From the NCBI GenBank assembly GCA_964531025.1, contig CAZHDY010000001.1, forward strand, positions 248,001 through 312,000: a stretch of 64,000 bases of DNA. The letters are read 5' to 3'. A model generated the notes under the pieces. It saw only the letters and a program-made list of their open reading frames with translations. It ran no database searches and had not been told where the DNA came from. Of the stretch, positions 17,128 to 26,032 are shown piece by piece. The position numbers and the translations under genes are program-made. Numbering within the stretch: the stretch's first letter is position 1; each line of letters starts with the position of its first letter. The stretch is from CALMEC01 sp964531025 (lineage in GTDB: Bacteria > Actinomycetota > Thermoleophilia > Miltoncostaeales > Miltoncostaeaceae).

Positions 17128-18720
17128 CTATCCCTCGTCGAGGTCGATGAACCACACCTGGTCGAAGCCCTCCAGCTCCTCGACCTGTCGCGCGACGTTC
17201 TCGGGGACTTTCTGGTCCACGGTGATCGCGATGACCGCGAGCCCGTCACTCGAATTGCGCGAGACGGCCATGGAGGCGATGTTGATGCTCGCCTCGCCCA
17301 GCACGGTGCCGACGCGACCGATCATTCCGGGCACGTCGCGGTTGCGGAAGATCCCGATGTGCGGCGCCAGCTCGATCTCGACCTCCTGATCGAAGGCCGA
17401 CACGAGACGGGCGCGGTCCGTCGTCCCGATCGTGGTGCCGGAGACCTCCGCGTCCGCGGTGCGGAGCGTGACGCGGTTGGTGTAGTCACCGCTCGTGGGG
17501 GTCGTGTTCTCGCTGAAGCTGATGCCGCGTTCGACGGCGAGATGCGTCGCATTGACGAGATTGGGCTCGGTCTCGGTGGTGCCGCTGATGATCCCCGCCA
17601 GGGCCGACGAGGTGATGAGCCGTGTCGGGTGGGCGGCGATGGGGCCCTCGCAGGCCACCTCGAGGTTCTCCACCTTGCCGCCGGTGAGGGCGACGAGGAT
17701 CTGACCGAGCTTGCGCGCGAGCGGGAGGTACGGCCGCATGGCCTCCATCCCTTCCGGCGAGACGGCCGGGATGTTGACGGCGGTGGTCACGGTCCCGCCG
17801 GTGAGCGCGGCAACGACCTGCTCGGCCACGTCGGTACCGGCACGGTCCTGCGCCTCGACGGTCGACGCACCGAGGTGCGGGGTGACCGTGACACCAGGAA
17901 GCCCGAACAGCGGGCTCTCCGTGACGGGCTCACCGATGAACACGTCGACGGCGGCACCGGCCAAATGGCCGCTCTCGACCGCCGCAGCCAGTGCATCGGC
18001 GTCCACCAGGTCGCCGCGGGCGACGTTGATGAGCCGGGCGCCCTTCTTCATCTTGGCCAGCGACTCGGCATTGATCATGCCGCGCGTCTCGGGGGTCGAC
18101 GGCATGTGCAGCGTGACGAAGTCACTCGCTGCGTAGAGGTCGTCCAGGGTCTCGGCACGCTCGAGGCCCATCTCACGGAAGCGCGACTCGCCGATGAACG
18201 GGTCGTAGGCGATGACGTTCATCCGAAGTCCAACCGCACGCTCGGCCACGAGGCGGCCGATCCGGCCGAGGCCCACGACGCCCAGGGTCTTGCCGGTGAC
18301 CTCGATGCCGCCGAACTTCGACCGCTCCCAGGCGCCCTCGACGAGGCGCGCGTGGGCGGGGGCCACGTTGCGGGCCTGGGCGAGGATGAGCGCGACGGTG
18401 TGCTCCGCCGCGGACAGCGAGTTCGACTCGGGGGCGTTCACCACGACGATGCCCCGCCGGGTGGCGGCGTCGAGGTCGACGTTGTCGACACCGGTGCCGG
18501 CGCGACCGATGACCTTGAGCTTCGTACCGGCGTCGATCATCTCGGCCGTCACCTTGGTGGCGCTCCGGACGACCATGCCGTCGAAGTCACCGAGCTTCTC
18601 GAGGATGTCCTCCTTCGACCAGCCGATGCCGTCGACGACGTCGACCGCCTGTCGAAGTGCCTCGATCCCCGCATCCGCGATCTTCTCGCAGATGAGAACG
18701 CGTGCCGTGGTGTCTGTCAT
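17128..18720 (-). CDS. serA: D-3-phosphoglycerate dehydrogenase
   Basis: 530 residues, the long (type 1) form. It oxidises 3-phosphoglycerate with NAD in the first step of serine synthesis. The Rossmann site is in KTLGVVGLGRIGRLVAERA; catalytic Arg in INVARGDLVDADAL and His in TVTPHLGASTVEAQ are present. An intervening domain (about 320-450) and a C-terminal ACT domain (from about 455, HIGIFRNRDVPGMIGRVGTV) suggest serine feedback control. It lies 40 bp downstream of ilvC and may be in the same transcript. A serine gene inside an ilv/leu cluster is common in actinobacteria and related phyla. Confidence 0.95.
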   Translation of the reverse strand: MTDTTARVLICEKIADAGIEALRQAVDVVDGIGWSKEDILEKLGDFDGMVVRSATKVTAEMIDAGTKLKVIGRAGTGVDNVDLDAATRRGIVVVNAPESNSLSAAEHTVALILAQARNVAPAHARLVEGAWERSKFGGIEVTGKTLGVVGLGRIGRLVAERAVGLRMNVIAYDPFIGESRFREMGLERAETLDDLYAASDFVTLHMPSTPETRGMINAESLAKMKKGARLINVARGDLVDADALAAAVESGHLAGAAVDVFIGEPVTESPLFGLPGVTVTPHLGASTVEAQDRAGTDVAEQVVAALTGGTVTTAVNIPAVSPEGMEAMRPYLPLARKLGQILVALTGGKVENLEVACEGPIAAHPTRLITSSALAGIISGTTETEPNLVNATHLAVERGISFSENTTPTSGDYTNRVTLRTADAEVSGTTIGTTDRARLVSAFDQEVEIELAPHIGIFRNRDVPGMIGRVGTVLGEASINIASMAVSRNSSDGLAVIAITVDQKVPENVARQVEELEGFDQVWFIDLDEG

Positions 18721-18760
18721 CGCCTTCTTTCGTCCTCGCCCGTTGCCGTGATCGCGCCGA

Positions 18761-19762
18761 CTACTTGGTGTCGGCGAAGTCCTGGTCGATCCAGCTCATC
18801 ATCCCGCGGAGGCGCTTTCCGACCTCTTCGATCTGGTGCTCCGACTGGCGGCGGCCGACGGCCCGGAACGCGGGGCGTCCGACCTTGTTCTCGAGGAGCC
18901 ATTCCTTCGCGAACTGACCGGTCTGGATCTCGCCGAGGATCTTCCGCATCTCGGCGCGGGTCTCCTCGGTCACGATGCGGGGACCGCGGGAGATGTCGCC
19001 GTACTCCGCCGTGTTGGAGATGGAGTAGCGCATACCGCTGATGCCCTTCTCGTAGATGAGGTCCACGATGAGCTTGAGCTCGTGGAGACACTCGAAGTAG
19101 GCCATCTCGGGCTGGTAGCCGGCGTCCACGAGGGTCTCGAAGCCGGCACGCACGAGTTCGGAGAGCCCGCCGCAGAGCACGACCTGCTCACCGAACAGGT
19201 CCGTCTCGGTCTCCTCGGCGAACGAGGTCTCGATGACGCCCGCGCGGGTGCAGCCGATGCCCTTGGCGTAGGCCAGGGCGAGATCACGGGCCGAGCCCGT
19301 CGCGTCCTGGGCGATCGCGATGAGGCCCGGGACGCCCATGCCCTCGACGTACTGACGACGCACGAGGTGACCGGGGCCCTTGGGGGCCACCAGGAAGCAG
19401 TCGACGCCCTCCGGGGGGACGATCTGGCCGAAGTGGACCGAGAAGCCGTGGGCGAAGACGAGCGCGTTTCCGGGCGTGATGCCGGCGGCGAGCTCCTCAC
19501 GGAACAGGTCACCCTGGAGCTCGTCCGGGACGAGGATCATCACGAGGTCGCCCTTGGCCGCCGCGGCGGCGGGGTCGAGTACCTCGAGGCCCGCCTCCTT
19601 CGCCTTGGCCACGGAGCCCGAGTCGGGACGAAGGCCGACGACGACGTCGACGCCGGAGTCCTTCAGGTTGAGGGCATGGGCGTGCCCCTGGCTTCCGTAG
19701 CCGATGATGGCGACGGTCTTACCGTCCAGCCGACCGAGGTCGGCGTCGTCGTCGTACAGCAT
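18761..19762 (-). CDS. ilvC: Ketol-acid reductoisomerase
   Basis: 333 residues, class I (short) form. It converts acetolactate or acetohydroxybutyrate to the dihydroxy acids of valine and isoleucine synthesis. The NADPH site reads VAIIGYGSQGHAHALNL followed by GLRPDSGSVAKA, where Arg and Ser suit NADPH. The knotted C-terminal domain holds the Mg ligands near 'VIETSFAEETETDLFGEQ' and ECLHELKLIVDLIYEKG. ATG 19762 matches family starts. It follows ilvN by 23 bp. Confidence 0.96.
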   Translation of the reverse strand: MLYDDDADLGRLDGKTVAIIGYGSQGHAHALNLKDSGVDVVVGLRPDSGSVAKAKEAGLEVLDPAAAAAKGDLVMILVPDELQGDLFREELAAGITPGNALVFAHGFSVHFGQIVPPEGVDCFLVAPKGPGHLVRRQYVEGMGVPGLIAIAQDATGSARDLALAYAKGIGCTRAGVIETSFAEETETDLFGEQVVLCGGLSELVRAGFETLVDAGYQPEMAYFECLHELKLIVDLIYEKGISGMRYSISNTAEYGDISRGPRIVTEETRAEMRKILGEIQTGQFAKEWLLENKVGRPAFRAVGRRQSEHQIEEVGKRLRGMMSWIDQDFADTK

Positions 19763-19785
19763 TCAGGCGACTCCTGAGAGGTGGG

Positions 19786-20271
19786 TTATGTGGGCTTGTT
19801 CCCGCGAGCGAGCGACACCACGCCGGTCTTGACCAGTTCGGTCAGGCCCAGCGGTGTGAGCAGATCCTCCATCTGGTGGAGCGTGTCGCTGTCACCGGTC
19901 AGCTCGACGATGAGCGACTCGGACGTGACATCCACGATCCGGGCCTGGAAGATCTCGACCAGCTCGATGATCTCGCTGCGGCGCCCCGAGGGGACGTTCA
20001 GCTTGAAGAGCCCGAGTTCGCGCGAGACGGCGTTCTTCGGGTCGAGGTCGCGTACCTTGATCACGTTGATCAGCTTGTCCAGCTGCTTGGTGATCTGCTC
20101 GATCGGCGTGCCGGTCGCGTCGACCGTGATCGTGACGCGGGAGTATTCCGGCCGCTCAGACGGGCTGACGGCGAGTGAATCGATGTTGAACCCGCGGCGG
20201 GTGAACAGTCCGGAGATTCGTGAGAGGACGCCGGGCTTGTTTTCGACCAGCGCGGAGAGCGTGTGTTTCAT
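19786..20271 (-). CDS. ilvN: Acetolactate synthase regulatory (small) subunit
   Basis: 161 residues, an ACT domain (TLSALVENKPGVLSRISGLF) plus a C-terminal alpha/beta domain with SLIVELTGDSDTLHQMEDLL. It binds valine and activates the catalytic subunit IlvB. The ilvB gene is normally directly upstream, but here gatB occupies that place, so the catalytic subunit must be elsewhere. A TAGACT box at 20285-20280 lies 8 bp before ATG 20271, which would make this mRNA leaderless; no good -35 box accompanies it. Confidence 0.93.
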   Translation of the reverse strand: MKHTLSALVENKPGVLSRISGLFTRRGFNIDSLAVSPSERPEYSRVTITVDATGTPIEQITKQLDKLINVIKVRDLDPKNAVSRELGLFKLNVPSGRRSEIIELVEIFQARIVDVTSESLIVELTGDSDTLHQMEDLLTPLGLTELVKTGVVSLARGNKPT

Positions 20272-20375
20272 GTGGGCGTCAGTCTAACCAACCGGGGGCC
20301 GTGTCCGGCCCCGCCGACCCGCGGACGGTGTCGGAACTTCGACAACGATGGGGTTGCCGGACGGCGGCCGGACCG

Positions 20376-21830
20376 TCATCCGCGGCCCGAGATCTCCCGC
20401 ACGAGCGCATTGACGGCCTTCGCGTCGGCCCGCCCCTGCGTCGCCTTCATGGTCTGACCGACGAAGAAGCCGATCAGCTTGTCCTGGCCGTCGCGCAGCT
20501 GCTCCGCCTGCTTCGGGTTGTTGGCGAAGATCCGCTCGACGATGGCACGGAGCTCGTCCGCGTCGCCGATGGCGCCGATGCCCTCCTCCTCCACGATCGC
20601 CTGGGCGTCGCGACCCGAGTCGAGGATTGCCGGCAGCACGATCTCGCGGGCGTTCGACCGGCTGACCCCGCCCGACTCGACGAGCCCGATGAGGTCGGCC
20701 AGGCGCTGCGGGGTGAGGTGCCCGTCCCACGGCTCCTCACCGCGCTCGGTGAGCAGTGCCCGCACTTCGCCGCGCAGCCAGTTGGCCGCCTGCTTCGGCG
20801 GGGCGAGGCCGGCGAGCTCCTCGAAGTAGGCGGAGAGCTCGGTGGTCTCGGTCAGGACCTCCGCGTCCTCGTAGGTGAGGCCGTGGTCGTCCTGGAAGCG
20901 GCGCCGACGGTCCACGGGCGACTCGGGGAGCCCGGCGCGGATGTCGTCCACCCAGGCCCGATCGGGAACCACGGGCACGAGGTCCGGCTCGGGGAAGTAC
21001 CGGTAGTCGTGCGCCTCCTCCTTGCTGCGGAGGGCGTGCAGCTCCTCCTTCACCGGATCGAAGTGCAGCGTCTCCTGGACCACGCGCTGTCCCGACTTCA
21101 CGAGCGCCGTCTGACGTGCGATCTCGGCCTCGATCCCGCGGCGCAGGAACGTGAACGAGTTCATGTTCTTGAGCTCGGTCTTGGTGCCGAGCTCGGTGCT
21201 GCCGACCGGCCGGATGCTGACGTTCGCATCGGCGCGCATGGAGCCCTCCTCCATGTTGCAGTCGCTGACCCCGAACTCGCGGAGGGTGTGGCGAAGCTGC
21301 TTCAGGAAGTCGGCCGCGTCCTCGCCCGAGCGCAGATCCGGTTCGCTCACGATCTCGGCCAGCGGGGTGCCCCCGCGGTTGAAGTCGACCACCGACTGCT
21401 CGGCACCCGCCCGTCGTCCGGACGAGGAGAGGTGCTGGAGCTTGGCCGCGTCCTCCTCCAGGTGGACACGCGTGATGCCGATCGTCTTCTCCCCTCCCTC
21501 CTGCAGGAAGGTGAACCGCCCGCCGACGCAGAGCGGCTCGTCGAACTGGCTGATCTGGTACGCCTTCGGCAGGTCCGGGTAGAAGTAGTTCTTGCGGTGG
21601 AACACGGACCGGTCGGCGATCTCGCAGCCCAGGGCCATGCCGGCGATGATCCCCAGCCGGATGGCCTCGGCGTTGACGACGGGGAGTGCCCCCGGGTGCG
21701 CCAGGCACACCGGGCAGGTGTGCGTGTTGGGCGGGTCGCCGAACGATAGCTCGCATCCGCAGAACATCTTGGTCCGGGTGGAGAGCTGGACGTGGATCTC
21801 GATTCCGATGACGGCTTCGAACTCGCTCAT
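20376..21830 (-). CDS. gatB: Asp-tRNA(Asn)/Glu-tRNA(Gln) amidotransferase subunit B
   Basis: 484 residues. GatB binds the mischarged tRNA and phosphorylates it before amidation with ammonia from GatA. Signatures are FEAVIGIEIHVQLSTRTKMF, CPVCLAHPGALPVVN, FHRKNYFYPDLPKAYQISQF and DANVSIRP; the C-terminal YqeY-like tail holds SRSNAREIVLPAIL and FVGQTMKATQGRAD. Two Cys pairs (CGCE and CPVC) could bind zinc. ATG 21830 overlaps the gatA stop by 4 bp; the frame is open further upstream inside gatA but lacks similarity there. The gatC-gatA-gatB order is standard. Confidence 0.96.
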   Translation of the reverse strand: MSEFEAVIGIEIHVQLSTRTKMFCGCELSFGDPPNTHTCPVCLAHPGALPVVNAEAIRLGIIAGMALGCEIADRSVFHRKNYFYPDLPKAYQISQFDEPLCVGGRFTFLQEGGEKTIGITRVHLEEDAAKLQHLSSSGRRAGAEQSVVDFNRGGTPLAEIVSEPDLRSGEDAADFLKQLRHTLREFGVSDCNMEEGSMRADANVSIRPVGSTELGTKTELKNMNSFTFLRRGIEAEIARQTALVKSGQRVVQETLHFDPVKEELHALRSKEEAHDYRYFPEPDLVPVVPDRAWVDDIRAGLPESPVDRRRRFQDDHGLTYEDAEVLTETTELSAYFEELAGLAPPKQAANWLRGEVRALLTERGEEPWDGHLTPQRLADLIGLVESGGVSRSNAREIVLPAILDSGRDAQAIVEEEGIGAIGDADELRAIVERIFANNPKQAEQLRDGQDKLIGFFVGQTMKATQGRADAKAVNALVREISGRG

Positions 21831-23269
21831 GCCAGGATCCCGGGAGGTGTGGGGTTGAATCCGATGGCGCCCTCGAGCGCGTGCGCCGCCGACAGGATCC
21901 GGTTCTCGCTGAAGGCCGGTCCGACGAGTTGGAGACCGACGGGCAGCCCCTCCGACAGCCCGCACGGGATGGAGATGGCGGGAAGCCCGGCAAGACTGAC
22001 CGGAACGGTGCAGACGTCGGCCAGGTACATGGAGTACGGGTCCTGCGTGCGCTCGCCGATCTTGAACGCCACCGTGGGCGACGTGGGGGTCGCGATGAGG
22101 TCGACGTCCGCGAATGCCCGCTCGAAGTCGCGCACGATCAGCGTGCGCACCTGCTGTGCGCGGCGGTAGTAGGCGTCGTAGTACCCACTCGCGAGGGCGA
22201 AGGTGCCCAACATGATCCGGCGCTTGACCTCCGGGCCGAACCGCTCGCCACGTGTGATCTCGTACTGGTCGAGCAGGGTGTCGGCCTCGGCGCGGGGGCC
22301 GTAGCGGACCCCGTCGAACCGGGCCAGGTTGGCCGACGCCTCGGCCGGGGCGATGAGGTAGTAGGTTGAAAGGCCGTGCCTACTGGCGGGGAGGCTGACG
22401 GGCACGACGGTGCCGCCCAGCTCCTCGATCAGCGTGAGCGACCTCTGCACGGCGTCGCGGACACCCGGTTCGATGCCGTCGCCCATGAGCTCCTCGACGA
22501 TGCCCACACGCACGCCGTTGAGACGCTCCTCCTGCGGGATGACGATGGGCTCGGGCCATTCCAGCGATGTGGAGTCCATGGGATCGTGCCCCACCATGTG
22601 CGACAGCAGCCGTGCCGCGTCGCGCACACTGCGCGTGAACGGACCGACCTGGTCGAGCGACGACGCGAACGCCACCAGCCCGTACCGGGAGATCGCCCCG
22701 TACGTGGGCTTCATCCCGACGATGCCGCAGAGCGACGCCGGCTGGCGGATCGAGCCGCCGGTGTCGGTGCCGAGCGACCACGGCGCCTGGCAGGCCGCCA
22801 CGGCCGCCGCCGAACCGCCGCTGGATCCACCGGGAACGCGATCCGTGTCCCAGGGGTTGCGCGTGACCTGGTAGGCCGAGTTCTCGGTGCTCGACCCCAT
22901 GGCGAACTCGTCCATGTTGGTCTTGCCCAGGACGATGGCACCGGCGCGCTCGAGCCGGGCGACGCAGGTGGCCGTATAGACCGGGACGAAGCCCTCGAGG
23001 ATGCGCGAGGCGCAGGTGGTGGTGAGCCCCTCGGTGGAGAGGACGTCCTTGATCGCGATCGGGATGCCGCGAAGCGGGGGCTTGTCGGCCATATCGTCGA
23101 TCTCACGTGCGCGGGCACGGGCACGCTCGGCGTCGAGCGCGAGATACGACCCCCACCGGTCGTCCTCGCAGCGGGCCAGGTAGGCGTCGACCAGCTCGGC
23201 CGACGACATCTCCCCTGCGTCCAGGGCGCGCAGCGCGCTCCCCGCGGTCAGCTCTGTGGTGTCGATCAT
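21827..23269 (-). CDS. gatA: Asp-tRNA(Asn)/Glu-tRNA(Gln) amidotransferase subunit A
   Basis: 480 residues, an amidase-signature hydrolase that releases ammonia from glutamine. The Ser-cisSer-Lys triad is visible: Lys in GIPIAIKDVLSTEG, the cis-Ser in LGTDTGGSIRQPASLCG, with the Gly/Ser-rich VPGGSSGGSAAAVA before it. It overlaps gatC and gatB by 4 bp each. Its presence indicates that Gln-tRNA, and possibly Asn-tRNA, is made by the indirect route. Confidence 0.97.
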   Translation of the reverse strand: MIDTTELTAGSALRALDAGEMSSAELVDAYLARCEDDRWGSYLALDAERARARAREIDDMADKPPLRGIPIAIKDVLSTEGLTTTCASRILEGFVPVYTATCVARLERAGAIVLGKTNMDEFAMGSSTENSAYQVTRNPWDTDRVPGGSSGGSAAAVAACQAPWSLGTDTGGSIRQPASLCGIVGMKPTYGAISRYGLVAFASSLDQVGPFTRSVRDAARLLSHMVGHDPMDSTSLEWPEPIVIPQEERLNGVRVGIVEELMGDGIEPGVRDAVQRSLTLIEELGGTVVPVSLPASRHGLSTYYLIAPAEASANLARFDGVRYGPRAEADTLLDQYEITRGERFGPEVKRRIMLGTFALASGYYDAYYRRAQQVRTLIVRDFERAFADVDLIATPTSPTVAFKIGERTQDPYSMYLADVCTVPVSLAGLPAISIPCGLSEGLPVGLQLVGPAFSENRILSAAHALEGAIGFNPTPPGILA

Positions 23270-23547
23270 CCGATCTGCGGTACGACGAAGCCGCTGTCGG
23301 CCGTGGCGGGCCCCTCACGGAGCGCCACGTCCTGCGGCAGGCTCTCGCGCGGCTCGTCCGGCCTGAGGACGTTCTCGAGCCGGATGACGTGGGAGGTGGG
23401 CTCCACGCCGTCGAGATCGAGGGACTGGATTTCATCCACGTGGGTCAGGATGGCGTTGAGCTCATCCTCCATGGTGGCCTCCTCGTCCGCGGTGAGACGC
23501 AGACGTGAGAGCCGGGCCACGTGCTTAACGGTGTCGAGGTCAATCAC
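23266..23547 (-). CDS. gatC: Asp-tRNA(Asn)/Glu-tRNA(Gln) amidotransferase subunit C
   Basis: 93 residues, usual size. GatC wraps around the GatA/GatB interface. It opens with VKHVARLSRLRLTADEEATM and contains EDELNAILTHVDEIQSLDLD and a VIRLENVLRPDEPRESLPQD segment typical of the family. It is the first gene of the gatCAB operon, and its stop overlaps the gatA start by 4 bp. Confidence 0.95.
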   Translation of the reverse strand: MIDLDTVKHVARLSRLRLTADEEATMEDELNAILTHVDEIQSLDLDGVEPTSHVIRLENVLRPDEPRESLPQDVALREGPATADSGFVVPQIG

Positions 23548-23613
23548 GCCGGTGATGCTACCGATAGGCCCCGCGGAACGGTCCCACGACCCGGGTTCCG
23601 GGACCTGTGAGGC

Positions 23614-24666
23614 CTACTCGCGCCAGCTCCATTCATCCTCGGAAGGCTTCTCGCGCCGCTGTTTACGGCCCATCTTCGCCGTGGGCACGGTGTGCCGTGG
23701 ATCGTCTTCGTCCAGGACCTTCCCGTCGGCGGCCGCCCGCTCCGCACGCGCGTGCTTGATGGCGTCGCGAAGGCGCACCCCCTTCATCATCATGCTCAGA
23801 CAGAGGATCGCCAGGAGCAGGTTGAAGGCGAGGATCGTTGCCTCCATCCCGATGCTGAAGGCGAGGACCGTGGAGCGTGTCCCCTCGGTCCCCAGGACGG
23901 CGACCGTCAGGGCCTGTTTCGGGCCGAGCCCACCCGGGGTGAGCGGCATGCCGGTCGCGATGGAGCCGATGACGATGACGAGGAGCGCATTCTTGAGCGT
24001 GGCGTCGACATGGAACGCCTTCAGGAAGTAGACGGCCGTCAGCACGCGGCAGACCCAGCCGGTCGCCTGGAGGGACGCCACGGTCCGGAAGTACCGGCGT
24101 CGGTCCTTGAGGATCGTCAGGCCCTGCGACACCCGGTTCCAGAAGGCCCGGACACGGTGCGTGTAGATGATCAGGGCCGCGGCCGCGACCCCGAGGACGA
24201 TGATCATCGTCGTGAGAACCAGCTGCGGATGGCTCGTCAGCCAGCTGAACTCGAAGAGACCCGATCCCGGGAGCCCGTCCGCGACACCGATCTGCCAGGC
24301 CCACGTGATGAGGAGTGACGCCATGACGGTGTCGAAGACCGTCTCGGCGATGAGCGACGATCCGATGGCGGGATAACTGGATCCACGGATCCGGGAGTGG
24401 ATGAGGAACACCTTGAGCACGTCGCCACCGCGGGCGGGCACGAACCCGTTGAGTCCCACGCCCACGGAGTAGGAGCCGAAGACGTCGAACCACCGGACCT
24501 TCTCGCCCGGGTATGCCGCCCGCAGGATGTTGGTCCACGCGCGGGTGCGGAGCACCAGGTTGCAGATGTGGAAGCCGAGGGCGGTGAGGAGCGCGCCGAA
24601 GTTGACCGATGCCAACGATCCGAAGAACGCCTCGCACGCGTCCCAGAAGCCACGAAGTGAATCCAC
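23614..24666 (-). CDS. Flippase-like integral membrane protein (LPG synthase TM / UPF0104 family)
   Basis: 350 residues with about seven or eight membrane helices, including LLTALGFHICNLVLRTRAW, LVLTTMIIVLGVAAAALIIY and ATILAFNLLLAILCLSMMM. Family signatures are GVGLNGFVPARGGDVLKVF and GMPLTPGGLGPKQAL. Relatives move or modify lipids (MprF flippase domain, YbhN, AglD), but the substrate is unknown. The cytoplasmic tail is charged and ends in KPSEDEWSWRE. It stands 67 bp from gatC and has the copy-B repeat element directly upstream of its ATG. Confidence 0.85.
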   Translation of the reverse strand: MDSLRGFWDACEAFFGSLASVNFGALLTALGFHICNLVLRTRAWTNILRAAYPGEKVRWFDVFGSYSVGVGLNGFVPARGGDVLKVFLIHSRIRGSSYPAIGSSLIAETVFDTVMASLLITWAWQIGVADGLPGSGLFEFSWLTSHPQLVLTTMIIVLGVAAAALIIYTHRVRAFWNRVSQGLTILKDRRRYFRTVASLQATGWVCRVLTAVYFLKAFHVDATLKNALLVIVIGSIATGMPLTPGGLGPKQALTVAVLGTEGTRSTVLAFSIGMEATILAFNLLLAILCLSMMMKGVRLRDAIKHARAERAAADGKVLDEDDPRHTVPTAKMGRKQRREKPSEDEWSWRE

Positions 24667-24672
24667 GAGGGG

Positions 24673-24896
24673 CTAGACGGTCGGTTCCACGGAATCGTGG
24701 ATGTGGGGTGCGTCACCGATGGCTGGCCAGGGGTGGGCGGGTGGACTAAGGGATGCGGGGCGTCGACGGGTGCCGAGAGACAGGGCTGTGTCCTTTCTGA
24801 GTCGTCCGGTGGCTGGCCTGGGCGGGCGGGTGGATGAGAAGTGCATCCGCGCCGCCGGGGGCGTGCACCACGCCGCGAGATCGTGGAATCGACCAT
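24673..24896. repeat. CTAG-associated inverted-repeat element, copy B (enlarged)
   Basis: Element 24677-24896 (220 bp) after CTAG at 24673-24676. Arms ACGGTCGGTTCCACGG and CGTGGAATCGACCAT form the inverted repeat. Its reverse complement matches copy C, including TCTCGCGGCGTGGTGCA, GGCGGCGCGGATGC and CGGTGACGCACCCCACATCC. It is about 60 bp longer because of two similar inserts with TCCACCCGCCC...CCAGCCA, suggesting internal duplication. It separates the flippase-like gene (leftward) from thiL (rightward), so it may contribute to their upstream regions. Confidence 0.85.
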
Positions 24897-25072
24897 TCAG
24901 CGTAGCGCTCCTGTGCCGACGCTCCGTTGCCGTCACCCGCCGTACACCATCGGGTGACGACGACATCGGCGACCGACCCCGATCGACCGGGCCGGCGGGC
25001 CGCGGTCGACCCGATCGAAAGGCACTTGACCACCTCATGTCCCGACATCGTGTCCTGGTACCGTCCGGCGGC

Positions 25073-26032
25073 ATGCCCACGGAACGCGCAACGATCGAGG
25101 CGATCAGCCGCCTCGTCTCCATCCGCCCCGGCGTCGACGTCGGCATCGGGGACGACGCGGCCGTCCTGGCGGGCACGCCTCCCCTCCTGATCGTGCACGA
25201 CATGCAGGTGGAGGGAACCCACTTCACCCGCCGCACGTCGAGCGCCCGCGACATCGGCCATCGTGCGCTGGCGGTCAACCTCTCGGACATCGCCGCGATG
25301 GGCGGCTTCCCGATCGCGGCGGTCGTCGGCCTCGCTCTTCCCGAGGACGTGCCCGACTCGGACGTGGCCGCGTTCTACGAGTCGATGGAGTCATTGGCGT
25401 CCCGCTACGAAATGACGATCGCCGGCGGCGACCTGACCCGGGGATCGTCGATCACGGTCGGGGTCACGGTCATCGGCCGGATGGACGAGGGACACCCGCC
25501 CGTCATGCGGACGGGTGCGCAACCGGGTGATGTGATCGCGGTTACCGGCCCATTGGGTGCGGCCGCGGCCGGCCTGGCGCTTCTCCGCGACCCGCGGCTG
25601 GAGGCGGGAGAGGTTCGTGACGCACTGCTTGTCGCTCAACGCCGCCCCTCGCCACGCCTCACGGCGGGTCGCAGGCTGGCGGCAGCCGGCGTCACCGCAA
25701 TGATGGATATCTCGGACGGGCTCGCCCTTGATGCGACGCGTCTGGCCGAGGCCTCGGACGTCGCGCTGACGATCGATCTGGATCGGGTTCCGCGTGCAGA
25801 CGGCGTGGACGGCATCGCCACCGCCCTCAAGCGTCACCCCGACGAGTTCGCGGCGACGGGCGGTGAGGACTACGAACTGCTCGTCACCGCCCCCGCCGAG
25901 GTCATCTCACGATTCGACGGCGGGCCCGTCTCCCTGACGGTCGTCGGAGAGGTGACCGACGGACCGGTGGATGTTCACATCCGGCGTGACGGTGTTCCCG
26001 TCACCCTCGACCGGCTGGGCTGGGAGATCTAG
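25073..26032 (+). CDS. thiL: Thiamine-monophosphate kinase
   Basis: 319 residues. ThiL phosphorylates thiamine monophosphate to the active diphosphate. PurM-like signatures are present: VGIGDDAAVLAGTPPLLIVH, DMQVEGTHFTR, RALAVNLSDIAAMGGFP, GGDLTRGSSITVGVTVIGRM and MMDISDGLALDATRLAEAS. ATG 25073 gives the usual family length; ATG 25037 is an alternative. No other thiamine gene is adjacent. The last 126 bp overlap the 3' end of ftsH on the opposite strand. Confidence 0.94.
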   Translation: MPTERATIEAISRLVSIRPGVDVGIGDDAAVLAGTPPLLIVHDMQVEGTHFTRRTSSARDIGHRALAVNLSDIAAMGGFPIAAVVGLALPEDVPDSDVAAFYESMESLASRYEMTIAGGDLTRGSSITVGVTVIGRMDEGHPPVMRTGAQPGDVIAVTGPLGAAAAGLALLRDPRLEAGEVRDALLVAQRRPSPRLTAGRRLAAAGVTAMMDISDGLALDATRLAEASDVALTIDLDRVPRADGVDGIATALKRHPDEFAATGGEDYELLVTAPAEVISRFDGGPVSLTVVGEVTDGPVDVHIRRDGVPVTLDRLGWEI

